From NCBI GenBank assembly GCA_029582165.1, contig CM055890.1, forward strand, positions 3,204,044-3,268,043: a DNA stretch of 64,000 nucleotides. The letters run 5' to 3'. Below the pieces are notes generated by a model. It ran no database searches, was not told the origin of the DNA, and was given only the letters and a program-made list of their open reading frames with translations. Made by a program: the position numbers and the translations under genes. Below, piece by piece: positions 42,503 through 52,017 of the stretch. The number at the start of each line of letters is the position of its first letter. Position 1 is the first letter of the stretch. The stretch comes from Portulaca oleracea. Taxonomy: Eukaryota; Streptophyta; Magnoliopsida; Caryophyllales; Portulacaceae.

Positions 42503-43467
42503 TTATTTGTCACCCAAGACTTCTTCTCCCACCATCCTAGGGCCATCGATCTCCTTGCCACTCCTCAATGTAATAGCATTAAGTTGTCCCTTCGGGTTAG
42601 GTTGGGGTTGGCTAGGCAAAGATTGGATAGGTTGAGATTGTTGTGCCAATTGAGCCAATAGTAACTCGAGGTTCTTAATGCGAGTTTGGTCTTTTTCTCG
42701 ATCTAAGGCCATATTTTCTTGAGATAAGGCTATCTTTTCTTGAGATAGGGCCAACTTTTGAAGGGTTTGGTCAAGGGTTTCTTGTTGTGTTGGTTTGGAT
42801 GCTTGGGAAGATTGATCTTGGTGAGGATTTTGGTGGTGATTTTGGTGGTATTGGCGGCGATTTTGATTTGGGAAACTGGGGGGTGGGTTTTGGTTTAGTG
42901 GAGCTTGTTGGTTGTAGGCATAATTCCCACGGGGACGGATGGGGGTTTGATTGGTATAGGAGAGGTTATTGTTGGGATAGAGGGCTTGGACTTGCTCGGT
43001 TTGATACTCTTCACATTGCTTTGAAGAATGTGGCCCTCCACAAAAATCACATACCAAGACTCGGGCATCCGGAATAAGCATATGTACTTCTTGAGCCGCC
43101 TTTACTTGCCTCGTGGTTTCCTCCAAAGCTGCCTTTTGTTGCATCTCAAGAACGGCATTCATGAGAAATTTAATAGTAGGATTGCTTTCTAGAGGAGGAC
43201 CATCTCTTGGACCTCGGCCGCCTCCCCAATGAGGAGAATTTTGAGATAGCTCGTGAAGAAATACGTTTGCTTCCTCCGCCGTCTTCTTGAGGAACATGCC
43301 CCCCGAGGCATGATCGATGGATTCTCGCAAAGAGCTACTCAATCCGGAATAGAAGTGATGCAATAATAACCAATCCTCAAGATTATGGTGTGGACACCTC
43401 CGTTGGAGACCTTTGAATCTCCCCCATGCTTCGAATAAGACTCATCGGGCTCTTGCTTGAAGCTCAA
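42503..43467 (-). pseudogene. gag: Gag (C-terminal half) of element A
   Basis: Open from 43363 to the TAA at 42503; similarity continues upstream to 43467 across a frameshift (FKGLQRRCPHHNLEDWLLLHHFYSGL). SLRESIDHASGGMFLKKTAEEA is typical of Athila-branch Gags. One zinc knuckle is seen: CDFCGGPHSSKQC (CX2CX3HX4C). A Gln/Pro/Asn-rich region and a Gln-rich helical stretch follow. The N-terminal part is absent because the element is cut at 43467. Confidence 0.8.
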
Positions 43468-44334
43468 TCTAAAAGAAAGAGAAGTAAACTGAGATGGAAA
43501 TCATTCCTCGCTTGAATGGTAGTCGGTGGGGACTTTTGCTCCTCCACTTCAATGGATTTCTTGAGAATCGATCTTCGAACTCTAATAAACTCTCAATCTT
43601 CAACTAAGGATGAATGTGGATGGATTTGTGGAGGAAGGGATGGATGATGGTAGAGATGGAGATGGATGGTGAATGGGAGTGAATGAATGAAGGTGGATGG
43701 TTATGGATGAATCAGCCGAATCTACAATTATATAGCCATTAAGAGAAGTTAAAACGGCCAAATCGTCATAAACAGGGCCAACACGGTCCGTGTTGGTCTC
43801 AACACGGGTCGTGTTGATGGTTTCTGGGGAAATTGAGCTCTCTGGAGGCCAACACGGACCGTGTTTATGTCAACACGGTCGTGTTGGTTCTGGAGTTTTT
43901 TGGGTTGTCTTGTTTCAGCCATATCTCCTTCGTCCGACGTCCGATTGACTTGGTTCTTGACTTTTCGGAAAGCTCTAGGAGTCTACTTTTGATTGGTATA
44001 AGTCTCAAAGTCATAGCATACTTATGGAAATGATGATGACCAAAAGAGTGGACATATATCCATTTTCACACACTTTCTGCTATTTTACTCATAACTCTAT
44101 CATCTCAACTCGGAATTGACCTTATAATATATCGTCGGAAAGCTCTTTTAGTGACGAATCAAGTAATGGATGTGAGCTTTGGAGTTCATGTCATGAATCT
44201 GCACAAATTGAACAAAACACACAAAACTTAGTTAAGATAGCGAAATAAGATCATAAAAGATCAATTAAGCACATTAATCCCCAAATTTCACTATCAAAAT
44301 GCTTCCAATATATAGTCACTATATGCCCTCATCA
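43468..44334 (-). repeat. 3' LTR of element B, truncated
   Basis: Matches 48292-49158 at a constant offset of 4824. Ends CCTCATCA next to the PPT. The first 745 bases (matching 47547-48291) are missing. Confidence 0.9.
43778..43887. repeat. Palindrome array in U3 of element B (left LTR)
   Basis: Four copies of a 17-19 bp palindrome: CCAACACGGTCCGTGTTGG, CAACACGGGTCGTGTTG, CCAACACGGACCGTGTTT and CAACACGGTCGTGTTGG, in two close pairs. On the element strand the array is just upstream of a TATA-like GCTATATAAT at 43727-43736. Confidence 0.9.
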
Positions 44335-44373
44335 AGTTCCCCCATGCTTAGTTCTTGCTTGTCCCCAAGCAAG
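44335..44373 (-). other. PPT of element B with adjacent hairpin
   Basis: AGTTCCCCCATGCTTA next to the LTR end, then a 7-bp stem CTTGCTT / AAGCAAG (44354-44360, 44367-44373) around GTCCCC. Confidence 0.75.
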
Positions 44374-46092
44374 TCTAGACTCACAAAAGAAAAGAAAAGA
44401 AAAGAAATAAAAACACGGGGACAAAAGACTCAAAAACAAAACAAAACAAAAGACTCAAAATGAAAACAAAGATTTTTATTTATAATGTCCCTAGAAAAGC
44501 ATCAACATGATCTTTCAATCAACTAAATCTAATCTAGAACACCCCAAAAGTGAATCAAAGTCCATATAATAGAGAAGGAAAAGCATTGGAAAGATTTATA
44601 AGCACTACACTTCTCATGTTCAAATCAATCACCCCCTAATCAGAAATGAAGCAAGTAGGCACATGTTAAATAAGAAACTAGGTGAATTGAGAGCAACCAC
44701 ACTTTTGGGAATGTGGAAACACTCCTCTCATGTGTTTAAATGTGAATAAATCATTGAAGGTTCGCTCAATACTCAAACCAAAGCAACATCCTACCATAAG
44801 CTTGCAAAACATCTCAATTCTCTACCGCTAATATGCAATGCACAATGACAATCAAGAGGACTTTCAAAAGGGTTGTAATGGGGCTAAGGTTAAGGGTAAG
44901 AAGCTGAAATATATTTGCGGAAGTGGAGCTAAAAACCCAAGACTTGGAGCATAAACCTCACCAAATTATTCAAATAAGAACATTCACCACTTATATTCAT
45001 TACAACGCATCCCATAATCATGTGGAAATCGCATCAAATCAAAGAAAATAAATTAACAAACTACTAAACACTTTACTTCTACCTTTTTTTTCATTCTATT
45101 TTTTTCCTTTTTTCTCTTTTTGCTTTTTTTTGTTTTTTGTTTTTTTTTTCTTCAAAATGAACTACAACTCAAAATAAATATATATACAATAATAAGGCAA
45201 ATTTCCAACTCAACCCATATCAAGCTACAATTGGGAGCAATCTTATGATATTCAACTTCACAACATCCCCAACAAAACCAAACAACAAAAACACCATAAT
45301 AAACCCAACTCTTCACACTCTAACACTCCAAGCATAGGCTTAAGCGTAGGAAATTCAATATTCAGCCATGGCTTTTAATATAGGTAATCAAAAGAAAGAG
45401 TGATACAAGGCTAAAAGAGGGTTAAAGGCGGATTTTAACATGTAAAGGATGGCTATTTGGCTATGTAGCTAAAATATATATAACAATGCCTCTATCATAT
45501 TATCAAAGCACAAGCAAAAATGCAATTTCAAAGAGATACATTGCAAGTTCTAGAGAATGAAACTAAGGATGAGTCACACATGGAAAATATGAGACTAATA
45601 AAAATGATTAGTCATTTTAAGGCTTTGTGGTCTCACGGGTAAAAGCTCTCAAATAAACCTAGCTCAAATAGATGTATATGCCAAACTCATTCCAAAAGTT
45701 CATAAAAGGGCAATCAATCATCACTTTCAAAATGCAATGCTCAACTCACTAAGCTTTCACAAACTCTTTTTATGACTGTAATTCACAAATGGGTTACTCA
45801 AGATTAAATCTAGTTAAAAGAAAACCTAGACTTATGCCTCTATTTTTTTAATTTTTCTAATTTTCTGATTTTTTGGAATTTTTTTTTGTCTCAAAATAAA
45901 AACTAAAACTAAACTAAATGCAAACCTAGAAAATAAAACAAACTAAAAACTAAGAAAAAAAAGAAAATAAAAATCAAGGATGAATCTAACTAATGCAACT
46001 AGGTGGATGCAATTATTTATAAATAAACAAAACCAAAAAACTAAGAAAAACAAACAAAAACAAACTCAATACACTACTACACATTTATACAA
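44374..46092 (-). other. Noncoding 3' region of element B
   Basis: No gene seen. Collinear with 52018-53967 of element C at several landmarks: AATGCACAATGACAATCAAG (~44836), GGCTATTTGGCTATGTAG (45451), TGTGGTCTCACGGG (~45630) and TTCTAATTTTCTGATTTTTT (~45855). Contains two T-rich runs (45085-45152, 45842-45890). Confidence 0.65.
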
Positions 46093-46129
46093 TTCCCCCC
46101 ATGCTTGGACAAAGCATTGCCCTCAATGC
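46093..46129 (-). other. Second, internal PPT-like module of element B
   Basis: TTCCCCCCATGCTTGG, then a 6-bp stem GCATTG / CAATGC (46114-46119, 46124-46129) around CCCT; same layout as at 44335-44373. Confidence 0.7.
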
Positions 46130-46249
46130 AAGCACATTCAAATAAATTGAAAAAGGGGAAATAAGGAAAGATCTCACCAGGTTAGGTGCTGGATGCACCT
46201 AAACTATCGCCTCTTCAAGAATGGGGCGAATGGAGCATCAACCGCTCCA

Positions 46250-46735
46250 TCAAGAACTCAAGACTGGGGCCATTACTTCAGCTGCCGTCAATGCCCTTAG
46301 AAGCTTGTCAAACTCTTCAGCATGCGGTTTGCAAGCTTGCAAATAAGAAAGCAACAAAAGAGTTATAGCAGAAAATGTAAGTATTGCTTTCTTAAATAGA
46401 AAGGCCTTAGAAAAATCAAAACAATCAAAATAAGTTGTCCACATGAGTTTTCTAGGCAAGCCCTCTAGGTAAATACAATATGGATCAAGAGAGGAATGGT
46501 ACCCTCTTAATGTACCTATGGACATATAAAGAATATTGTTGTTCCCCTCAAGCATATCACAAGAATTAACCACATAGCCCACATCAACGTGAACACATAT
46601 GGTCTCTTCAACAAAAGGTGGCTCATCTAGGCATTTAGGGGAATAGTAAAGTGGTGAACAAGGAGTAGAATCATGGAATAAGACATTGGAAGTAGGGAGT
46701 ACAACATCATCAAATTCTTTGCTTGAAAGGATCTA
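46250..46735 (-). pseudogene. Conserved gag-position protein of element B, C-terminal part
   Basis: Open from about 46735 to the stop at 46250, in a different frame from 46782-47465, so one frameshift or stop separates the halves. It carries VNSCDMLEGNNNILY, GYHSSLDPYCIYLEGLPRK, WTTYFDCFDFSKAF and a C-terminal YLQACKPHAEEFDKLLRALT. A hydrophobic patch (LTFSAITLLLLSYL) precedes the last motif. The same motifs in the same order occur in element C (57010-57534). I do not recognise a domain of known function. Confidence 0.65.
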
Positions 46736-46781
46736 ATCCACCCACAACCCCCTCACAAGCCTCCTCAACAATAGTATTAAT

Positions 46782-47465
46782 TCACCCATGAGAAAAATCA
46801 TCAACATACCTAGCATCAAACCCATAGGATTGACTCATCTTAAACCCCGTCGACTGAGAAAAAGGGAAGGGTACATCATGAAAAGCAAAGACACCATCAG
46901 TAGTGTCTCTAGGTACGCTAGGATGGGAATGAACAACAATTGGCAAAGATGACTCAGAAAGGTCAACTATTTCCTCTAGATTAGCTTCTAATTTATCTTG
47001 TTGCTCTGGCATTGCCCTCATTAAAATCTCAAGTCTGGCTAAACCAGGGCATGTAGAATCATCATGGTCAAGAGAACAACATAAACGACAAGGAGACAAA
47101 CAATGGGGTTGAGTATTTAATCTAGCATGAGATGCACAAGGATTAGAGTAAGAGTAACCAGATGCACAAAAAGAATTCTCAAAATAAAGTGTATCACGTG
47201 CAAGCCACTCAAGCAAACTCCAAGCTTCATTAACAGTTCTAGCATAAAAACCAAAATACTCTAATAGAGTACGAGTCTCACTATTCACCCCCTCAACAAC
47301 ATCAAGAATATCTGATTTCCCAGGCTCAACACCACATGGAACAGGACAAGCAAGTAATCGCTCAAAATAGCGCCAAAATAACTCCTGCTCAAATTGGGGG
47401 AAATAGATAATTGCCATTTTTTTTGGATTTTTTTTAGAAAAAAATAATAAAAACGGGAAAAACAA
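46782..47465 (-). CDS. Conserved gag-position protein of element B, N-terminal part
   Basis: First gene after the PBS, 227 residues if read from the upstream ATG; the ATG before AIIYFPQFEQELF is the better start because the first residues are low complexity. Characteristic stretch: FPQFEQELFWRYFERLLAC, EGVNSETRTLLEYFGFYARTVNEAWSLLEWLARDTLYFE, a pattern seen at the start of Athila-branch polyproteins. After it comes a Cys/His-containing stretch and PFSQSTGF near the end. It contains no protease or RT. Element C has a collinear homologue at 57562-58150, including TTDGV, HD.P.PFSQSTGF and EAW.LL..L.RDT. Role unknown, perhaps particle or RNA binding; the break before 46735 may be a mutation. Confidence 0.65.
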   Translation of the reverse strand: MFFPFLLFFSKKNPKKMAIIYFPQFEQELFWRYFERLLACPVPCGVEPGKSDILDVVEGVNSETRTLLEYFGFYARTVNEAWSLLEWLARDTLYFENSFCASGYSYSNPCASHARLNTQPHCLSPCRLCCSLDHDDSTCPGLARLEILMRAMPEQQDKLEANLEEIVDLSESSLPIVVHSHPSVPRDTTDGVFAFHDVPFPFSQSTGFKMSQSYGFDARYVDDFSHG

Positions 47466-47522
47466 AAGGGAAATGATCTAGTCAATCTAAGGATATTCGT
47501 TCGGTGGTGGCTAGCGACAAAG

Positions 47523-47540
47523 TCCTCGGCAACGGCGCCA
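47523..47540 (-). other. Primer binding site of element B, tRNA-Asp type
   Basis: Minus strand TGGCGCCGTTGCCGAGGA, close to the 3' end complement of plant tRNA-Asp, used by many Athila/Tat elements. Six bases separate it from the LTR. Confidence 0.85.
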
Positions 47541-47546
47541 AAAACT

Positions 47547-49158
47547 TGATAAGCCGCAAGTGCACGAGCGTTTGTGTAGCAAGTATCAAGGTCGATCCCA
47601 CAGGGACTTTGCTAACTACGCACCAAACTAGCCTCCTAGGTGATTGCTAAATCGGTCGGGTTATAGATAGAGAATAACTAATTCTAGTTCTAGTCACTAA
47701 AAAAGGTCAAATAAATCAAATATTCACACAATTCACAAGATGAAATCATTATGAGAAAGACGTTCAGGGGATAAAACCTAAGTAACTCTATGAATAAAAA
47801 AAGTGGATTGAACATGTATGTCACTAATGTGGTACATTTTAGGGTCGATAATCGCATAATGTATTCCGTAGCGAGCTTTTGGCAATGAAACGGATTGCTT
47901 AGTAAAATTGATCTATTGGACTCTTTATTGTGTCAATTTTATCTAAGTTAAATATCAAATTATCCAATGACCCCTAGTTACAAAGCCTTCTATCTCTAGT
48001 TCACTTTATATACTAGTTTAATCCTAAGGGTTCCGATTATCGAATTTCTCCGTTCGGTACTTCACTCAGCAATCTATAACCATGCTAATGGTGATCAAGC
48101 AAAAGCAATGACATACAAAATCAAAGGATAAATAAAATGCATTCAAACAAGATAAACAAACTTGTTCAATCCAACAATACTCAATCCATAAGAGAAACTT
48201 GAAAGGGATTATCCCCCAAACTGAAAGAAACTACTCACTACTCATGTTCAAGACACAAAACATATCAAAATCTATTCTAGAAAGCATGAACTCTAAAAGA
48301 AAGAGAAGTAAACCGAGATGGAAATCATTCCTCGCTTGAATGGTAGTCGGTGGGGACTTTTGCTCCTCCACTTCAATGGATTTCTTGAGAATCGATCTTC
48401 GAACTCTAATAAACTCTCAATCTTCAACTAAGGATGAATGTGGATGGATTTGTGGAGGAAGGGATGGATGATGGTAGAGATGGAGATGGATGGTGAATGG
48501 GAGTAAATGAATGAAGGTGGATGGTCATGGATGAATCAGCCGAATCTACAATTATATAGCCATTAAGAGAAGTTAAAACGGCCAAATCGTCATAAACAGG
48601 GCCAACACGGTCCGTGTTGGTCTCAACACGGGTCGCGTTGATGGTTTCTGGGGAAATTGAGCTCTCTAGAGGCCAACACGGACCGTGTTGATGTCAACAC
48701 GGTCGTGTTGGTTCTGGAGTTTTTTGGGTCGTCTTGTTTCAGCCATATCTCCTTCGTCCGACGTCCGATTGACTTGGGTCTTGACTTTTCGGAAAGCTCT
48801 AGGAGTCTACTTTTCATTAGCATAAGTCTCAAAATCATAGCATACTTATGGAAATGATGGTGACCAAAAGAGTTGACATATATCCGTTTTCGCACACTTT
48901 CTGTTCTTTTACTCATAACTCCATCATCTCAACTTGGAATTGACCTTATAATATATCGTCAGAAAGCTCTTTTAGTGACGAATCAAGTAATGGATGTGAG
49001 CTTTGGAGTTCATGTCATGAATCTGCACAAATTGAACAAAACACACAAAACTTAGTTAAGATAGCGAAATAAGATCATAAAAGATCAATTAAGCACATTA
49101 ATCCCCAAATTTCACTATCAAAATGCTTCCAATATATAGTCACTATATGCCCTCATCA
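47547..49158 (-). repeat. 5' LTR of element B (1.6 kb, complete)
   Basis: Plus-strand TGATAAGCCGC...CCCTCATCA, TG...CA ends. Contains CCCACAGGGACTTTG near 47597 (U5 side), a TATA-like box at 48551-48560 and the palindrome array at 48602-48711. Confidence 0.9.
48602..48711. repeat. Palindrome array in U3 of element B (right LTR)
   Basis: Same four CAACACGG-type palindromes as 43778-43887. Unit 2 has CGCGTTG instead of CGTGTTG; unit 3 has a better right arm (CCGTGTTG). Confidence 0.9.
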
Positions 49159-50614
49159 GACAACCTCGAGACCAAGGAAATAATGTACATCTCCTAAATC
49201 CTTGATCTTGAAAACATGATCTAGATGGGCCTTCAATGATTTGATCTCTTCATCATCATCTCATGTTATCATAATGTCATCAACATATACAACCAAATAA
49301 ACTGAGGTAGATGTTGTTTTCTTATAAAAAAGAGAATAGTCATTTGTTGAATGCTCATACCCCCTTTTATAAAGAATATCAGTCAACTTGGCATACCACT
49401 GCCTGGATGCCTGTTTCAATCCATATAAAGACTTCTTTAATCTGCAAACCCCATTTAGAACTTCAGAATGAACTCTTTGTGGTATCTTCATGTAAATTTC
49501 TTCATGGAAATCTCCATGGAGAAATGCATTATTGACATCAAGTTGTTGTAATTTCCAGTCCCTCTTGACAGCTACAACCATGAGGGCCCTGACTATAATC
49601 ATCTTAACCACTGGAGAAAAGGTCTCACTATAGTCAACTCCTGCCTTTTATGTATACCCTTTCACCACCAACCTTGCCTTAAGCCTCTCAATACTTCCAT
49701 CAGCCCTTTGTTTCACTTCAAATACCCATTTGCTATCTATTGATTTTCTTCCTACTGGCAGAGGCACTATTTCCCAAGTGTTGGTTTGGGAGAGAGCTTG
49801 TAGTTCTTTGTCCATTGCTTCCCTCCAACGATCATGTGTGACTGCTTCTTCATAACTTTGAGGTTTAGTGTAATCTTAATACATTGAGTCTACACGAGAA
49901 AAAGAAGAAAAGCAAGAATCCAGAGTTTTTGGAGAAACATGTAAGTTTATAACACATGAAAAGCAGGTTTCATAGTCCTTTAAATATGCAGGAGGTTTGT
50001 GAATTCTAGTAGTCCTTCTTACAGGCTCAACTGGGTTAGGAAATGATACATTAGTGGATTGACCTGGTGTAGAATCATGAACCTCAGAAAGAAAGGGGGC
50101 AGTGCCATTAATGCCAATTTCTATGACCTGTGCAGTAGTATTACTTTAGTCTTTATCAACAATGTCCTTCAGAAAAGGGAAACAATCTTCATGAAATATG
50201 ACATCTCTTGAGATAATGAATTTATGAGTCTTTAAAGAAAATAGCTTGTAGGCCTTTTTCCCTTGAGGATAACCCACAAAGACAAATTGCTCAACTCTTT
50301 CTTGGAACTTATGTCTGTCATGTTTCAAGGTACTAGCATAACATAGGCAACCAAAGGCTCTTAGGTGATCATAAGAGGGGATATCTTTAAAAAGAAGTTC
50401 ATAAGGAGATCTATTCTTTAGTAAGGGAGTTGGCATTCTATTAATGAGATAGGTAGCTGTTAACACACTTTCTCCCCAAAATTTCAAAGGAAGACCAAAC
50501 TGAAACATAAAAGCCCTAGCCACTTCTAGCAAATGTCTGTGCTTTCTTTCCACCACCCCATTTTGTTGGGGTTTTTGGGTGCAACTGGTCTCCTGTACAA
50601 TCCCATTTGATGGC
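49159..50614 (-). pseudogene. Ty1/copia pol fragment, copy 1 (integrase C-terminal part and RT)
   Basis: Element strand order: integrase end (PQQNGVVERKHRHLLEVARAF, WGESVLTATYLINRMPT, open 50146-50556), linker, then RT (WREAMDKELQAL, NTWEIVPLP, QQLDVNNAFLHGD, LKKSLYGLKQASRQWY, and YVDDIMIT with the catalytic Asp pair). Stops include one replacing Gln in GYTQKAG and one before DYTKPQSYEEA. B's LTR cuts the RT just after the YVDD region at 49158. C's LTR cuts the integrase at 50615. The rest of the element is not seen. Confidence 0.9.
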
Positions 50615-51979
50615 TGACAGACCCTAAATGTATCAGGTCTATGTACTGCAAGTGTACGGGTCTGTGTAATAATAAAATATCGTTCTCTCTCAAGGACTTG
50701 TGTTCAACTACGCACTAAACTAGTTCAATACAAAGGATACTAGGTCGTCCAAAGGTTGTGGTGATGATTTATAAAACTAAACTAAGAAAGCAAGAATTTT
50801 TAGGATTTTGATAGATAATTAAAAGTGTTCAGGGAGTCAACTCTAGTCAGTCAATTAATTAATCAACAATCCCGGTGTAAAGTAACAACATAATTCGGAG
50901 TCTATAATCTTTCTAGTCCTTTTCACAACAATCTTTCGATTCGAAGTGAGTTACAGTGTTTAAACTAAATATCCTATTGTCGTGGCTATTTAATCTCATC
51001 AAAGATAAGAACTGATTATAATCAACCCTAGGCAAGAATCATTATTTCTAACTATTTTCTACGCCTATTCAATCTACGTCTTTCCAATTCAAGGCACAAA
51101 CTTTCGCTCTGTTATCAAGAATCTAATACCAAGTAAAAGGCGGTTAGCCAGATTTTACTATGACAGACAAATTACGAAGATCAAACGAATAAAAGGAATA
51201 ACTTCACACCGAGGCTGTATTCAAAATCAATCAAAAGACATTGAGTTTATCCCCCAAACAAATAAACTAGGTACTCAAGATAATAAAATCTAGGAAAACA
51301 ATAATAAAACTGAATAACAAAACATAAGAAAAAAGAAATTAAACCGAACATCCGAGGCGTCGAATTCGATCTTTTCGTGTCACTCGATTCGATCTCCTTC
51401 TTCTCCTCTTTTGTTCCTAATCAACTAGAACGGCTTCCCGAAGGGAGGATAATACAAAGAAAACCTTATAACTAAATGATGGAAATAAAATTGATGAATA
51501 GTCGATGATTGCCTCATGTGCAGCAGATGTTGGCTTTTATATGGCACGAATTAGGGCATTAGGCGCTGGCAGCGTCTAGCCCAAGTCTCCAAAAGTCTCT
51601 GCATTCAAACACTGGTAGCGTTTGAAAAGCACTGGTAGCGCTTGCACTTTTCATCAATGTATGTCCTCCCTGCCTTAGGCGCTGGCAGCGTCTCCCATGT
51701 CCGCCCAAATATTGGGCTGGTCCTTGGCATTTTGGGCCATTCTTCCTTCAATCTTTTTCTCTTTCAACTTTCTTTTCAATTTCCTCATATTTTCTTCCTT
51801 TTTCCATCAATTCTTCATACTTTTGAGTGTATTTCCAATATTCCCTACAAAATGCACCAATCTCACAACCAAGTGAAGAAATCACAGAAATTGGTATAAA
51901 AACATGGAAATCTGGGTATAAAAAGCATGAAATACACGTGTTTTGAGCCCTAAAAATACTATATGAAAGTCACTTATCA
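50615..51979 (-). repeat. 3' LTR of element C (1.37 kb)
   Basis: Plus-strand TGACAGACCCTAAATG...GTCACTTATCA. TATA-like GCCATATAAAAG on the minus strand at 51534-51545. The palindrome-like array lies directly upstream of it on the element strand. Confidence 0.9.
51563..51692. repeat. Palindrome-like array in U3 of element C
   Basis: Four units of GCGCTGGCAGCG type: near 51563, 51610, 51629 and 51678 (variants CACTGGTAGCG). The right LTR has at least six units (59266-59438), including CGCTCGCAGCG. The second tandem copy (61650-61770) is scrambled. Confidence 0.8.
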
Positions 51980-52017
51980 AATCCCCCATGCTTAGCTCTT
52001 GCTTTTCCCCAAGCAAG
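51980..52017 (-). other. PPT of element C with adjacent hairpin
   Basis: AATCCCCCATGCTTAG at the LTR edge, then a 7-bp stem CTTGCTT / AAGCAAG (51998-52004, 52011-52017) around TTCCCC. Almost the same sequence as in element B. Confidence 0.75.

Larger units (their letters stand above)
31909..43467 (-). mobile_element. Element A: Athila-like Ty3/gypsy retrotransposon, 5' end missing
   Basis: Minus-strand order: partial gag (to 43467), protease, RT, RNase H, integrase, extra ORF with its own leader, noncoding 3' region, PPT, 3' LTR (31909-33619). The 5' LTR, PBS and N-terminal gag are lost; at 43467/43468 the gag sequence runs directly into the LTR of element B. Gag and pol signatures plus an extra ORF downstream of integrase fit the Athila (non-chromovirus) branch. 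Several stops and frameshifts show it is inactive. Confidence 0.85.
43468..49158 (-). mobile_element. Element B: pol-less Athila-like LTR retrotransposon
   Basis: Right (5') LTR 47547-49158, PBS for tRNA-Asp at 47523-47540, a two-piece gag-position gene, noncoding 3' region, PPT and a truncated left (3') LTR 43468-44334. No protease, RT or integrase. The 866-bp overlap of the two LTRs has no indel and roughly 20 substitutions. It interrupts copia pol at 49158/49159. Its left LTR has lost 745 bases and is fused to gag of element A. Confidence 0.85.
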
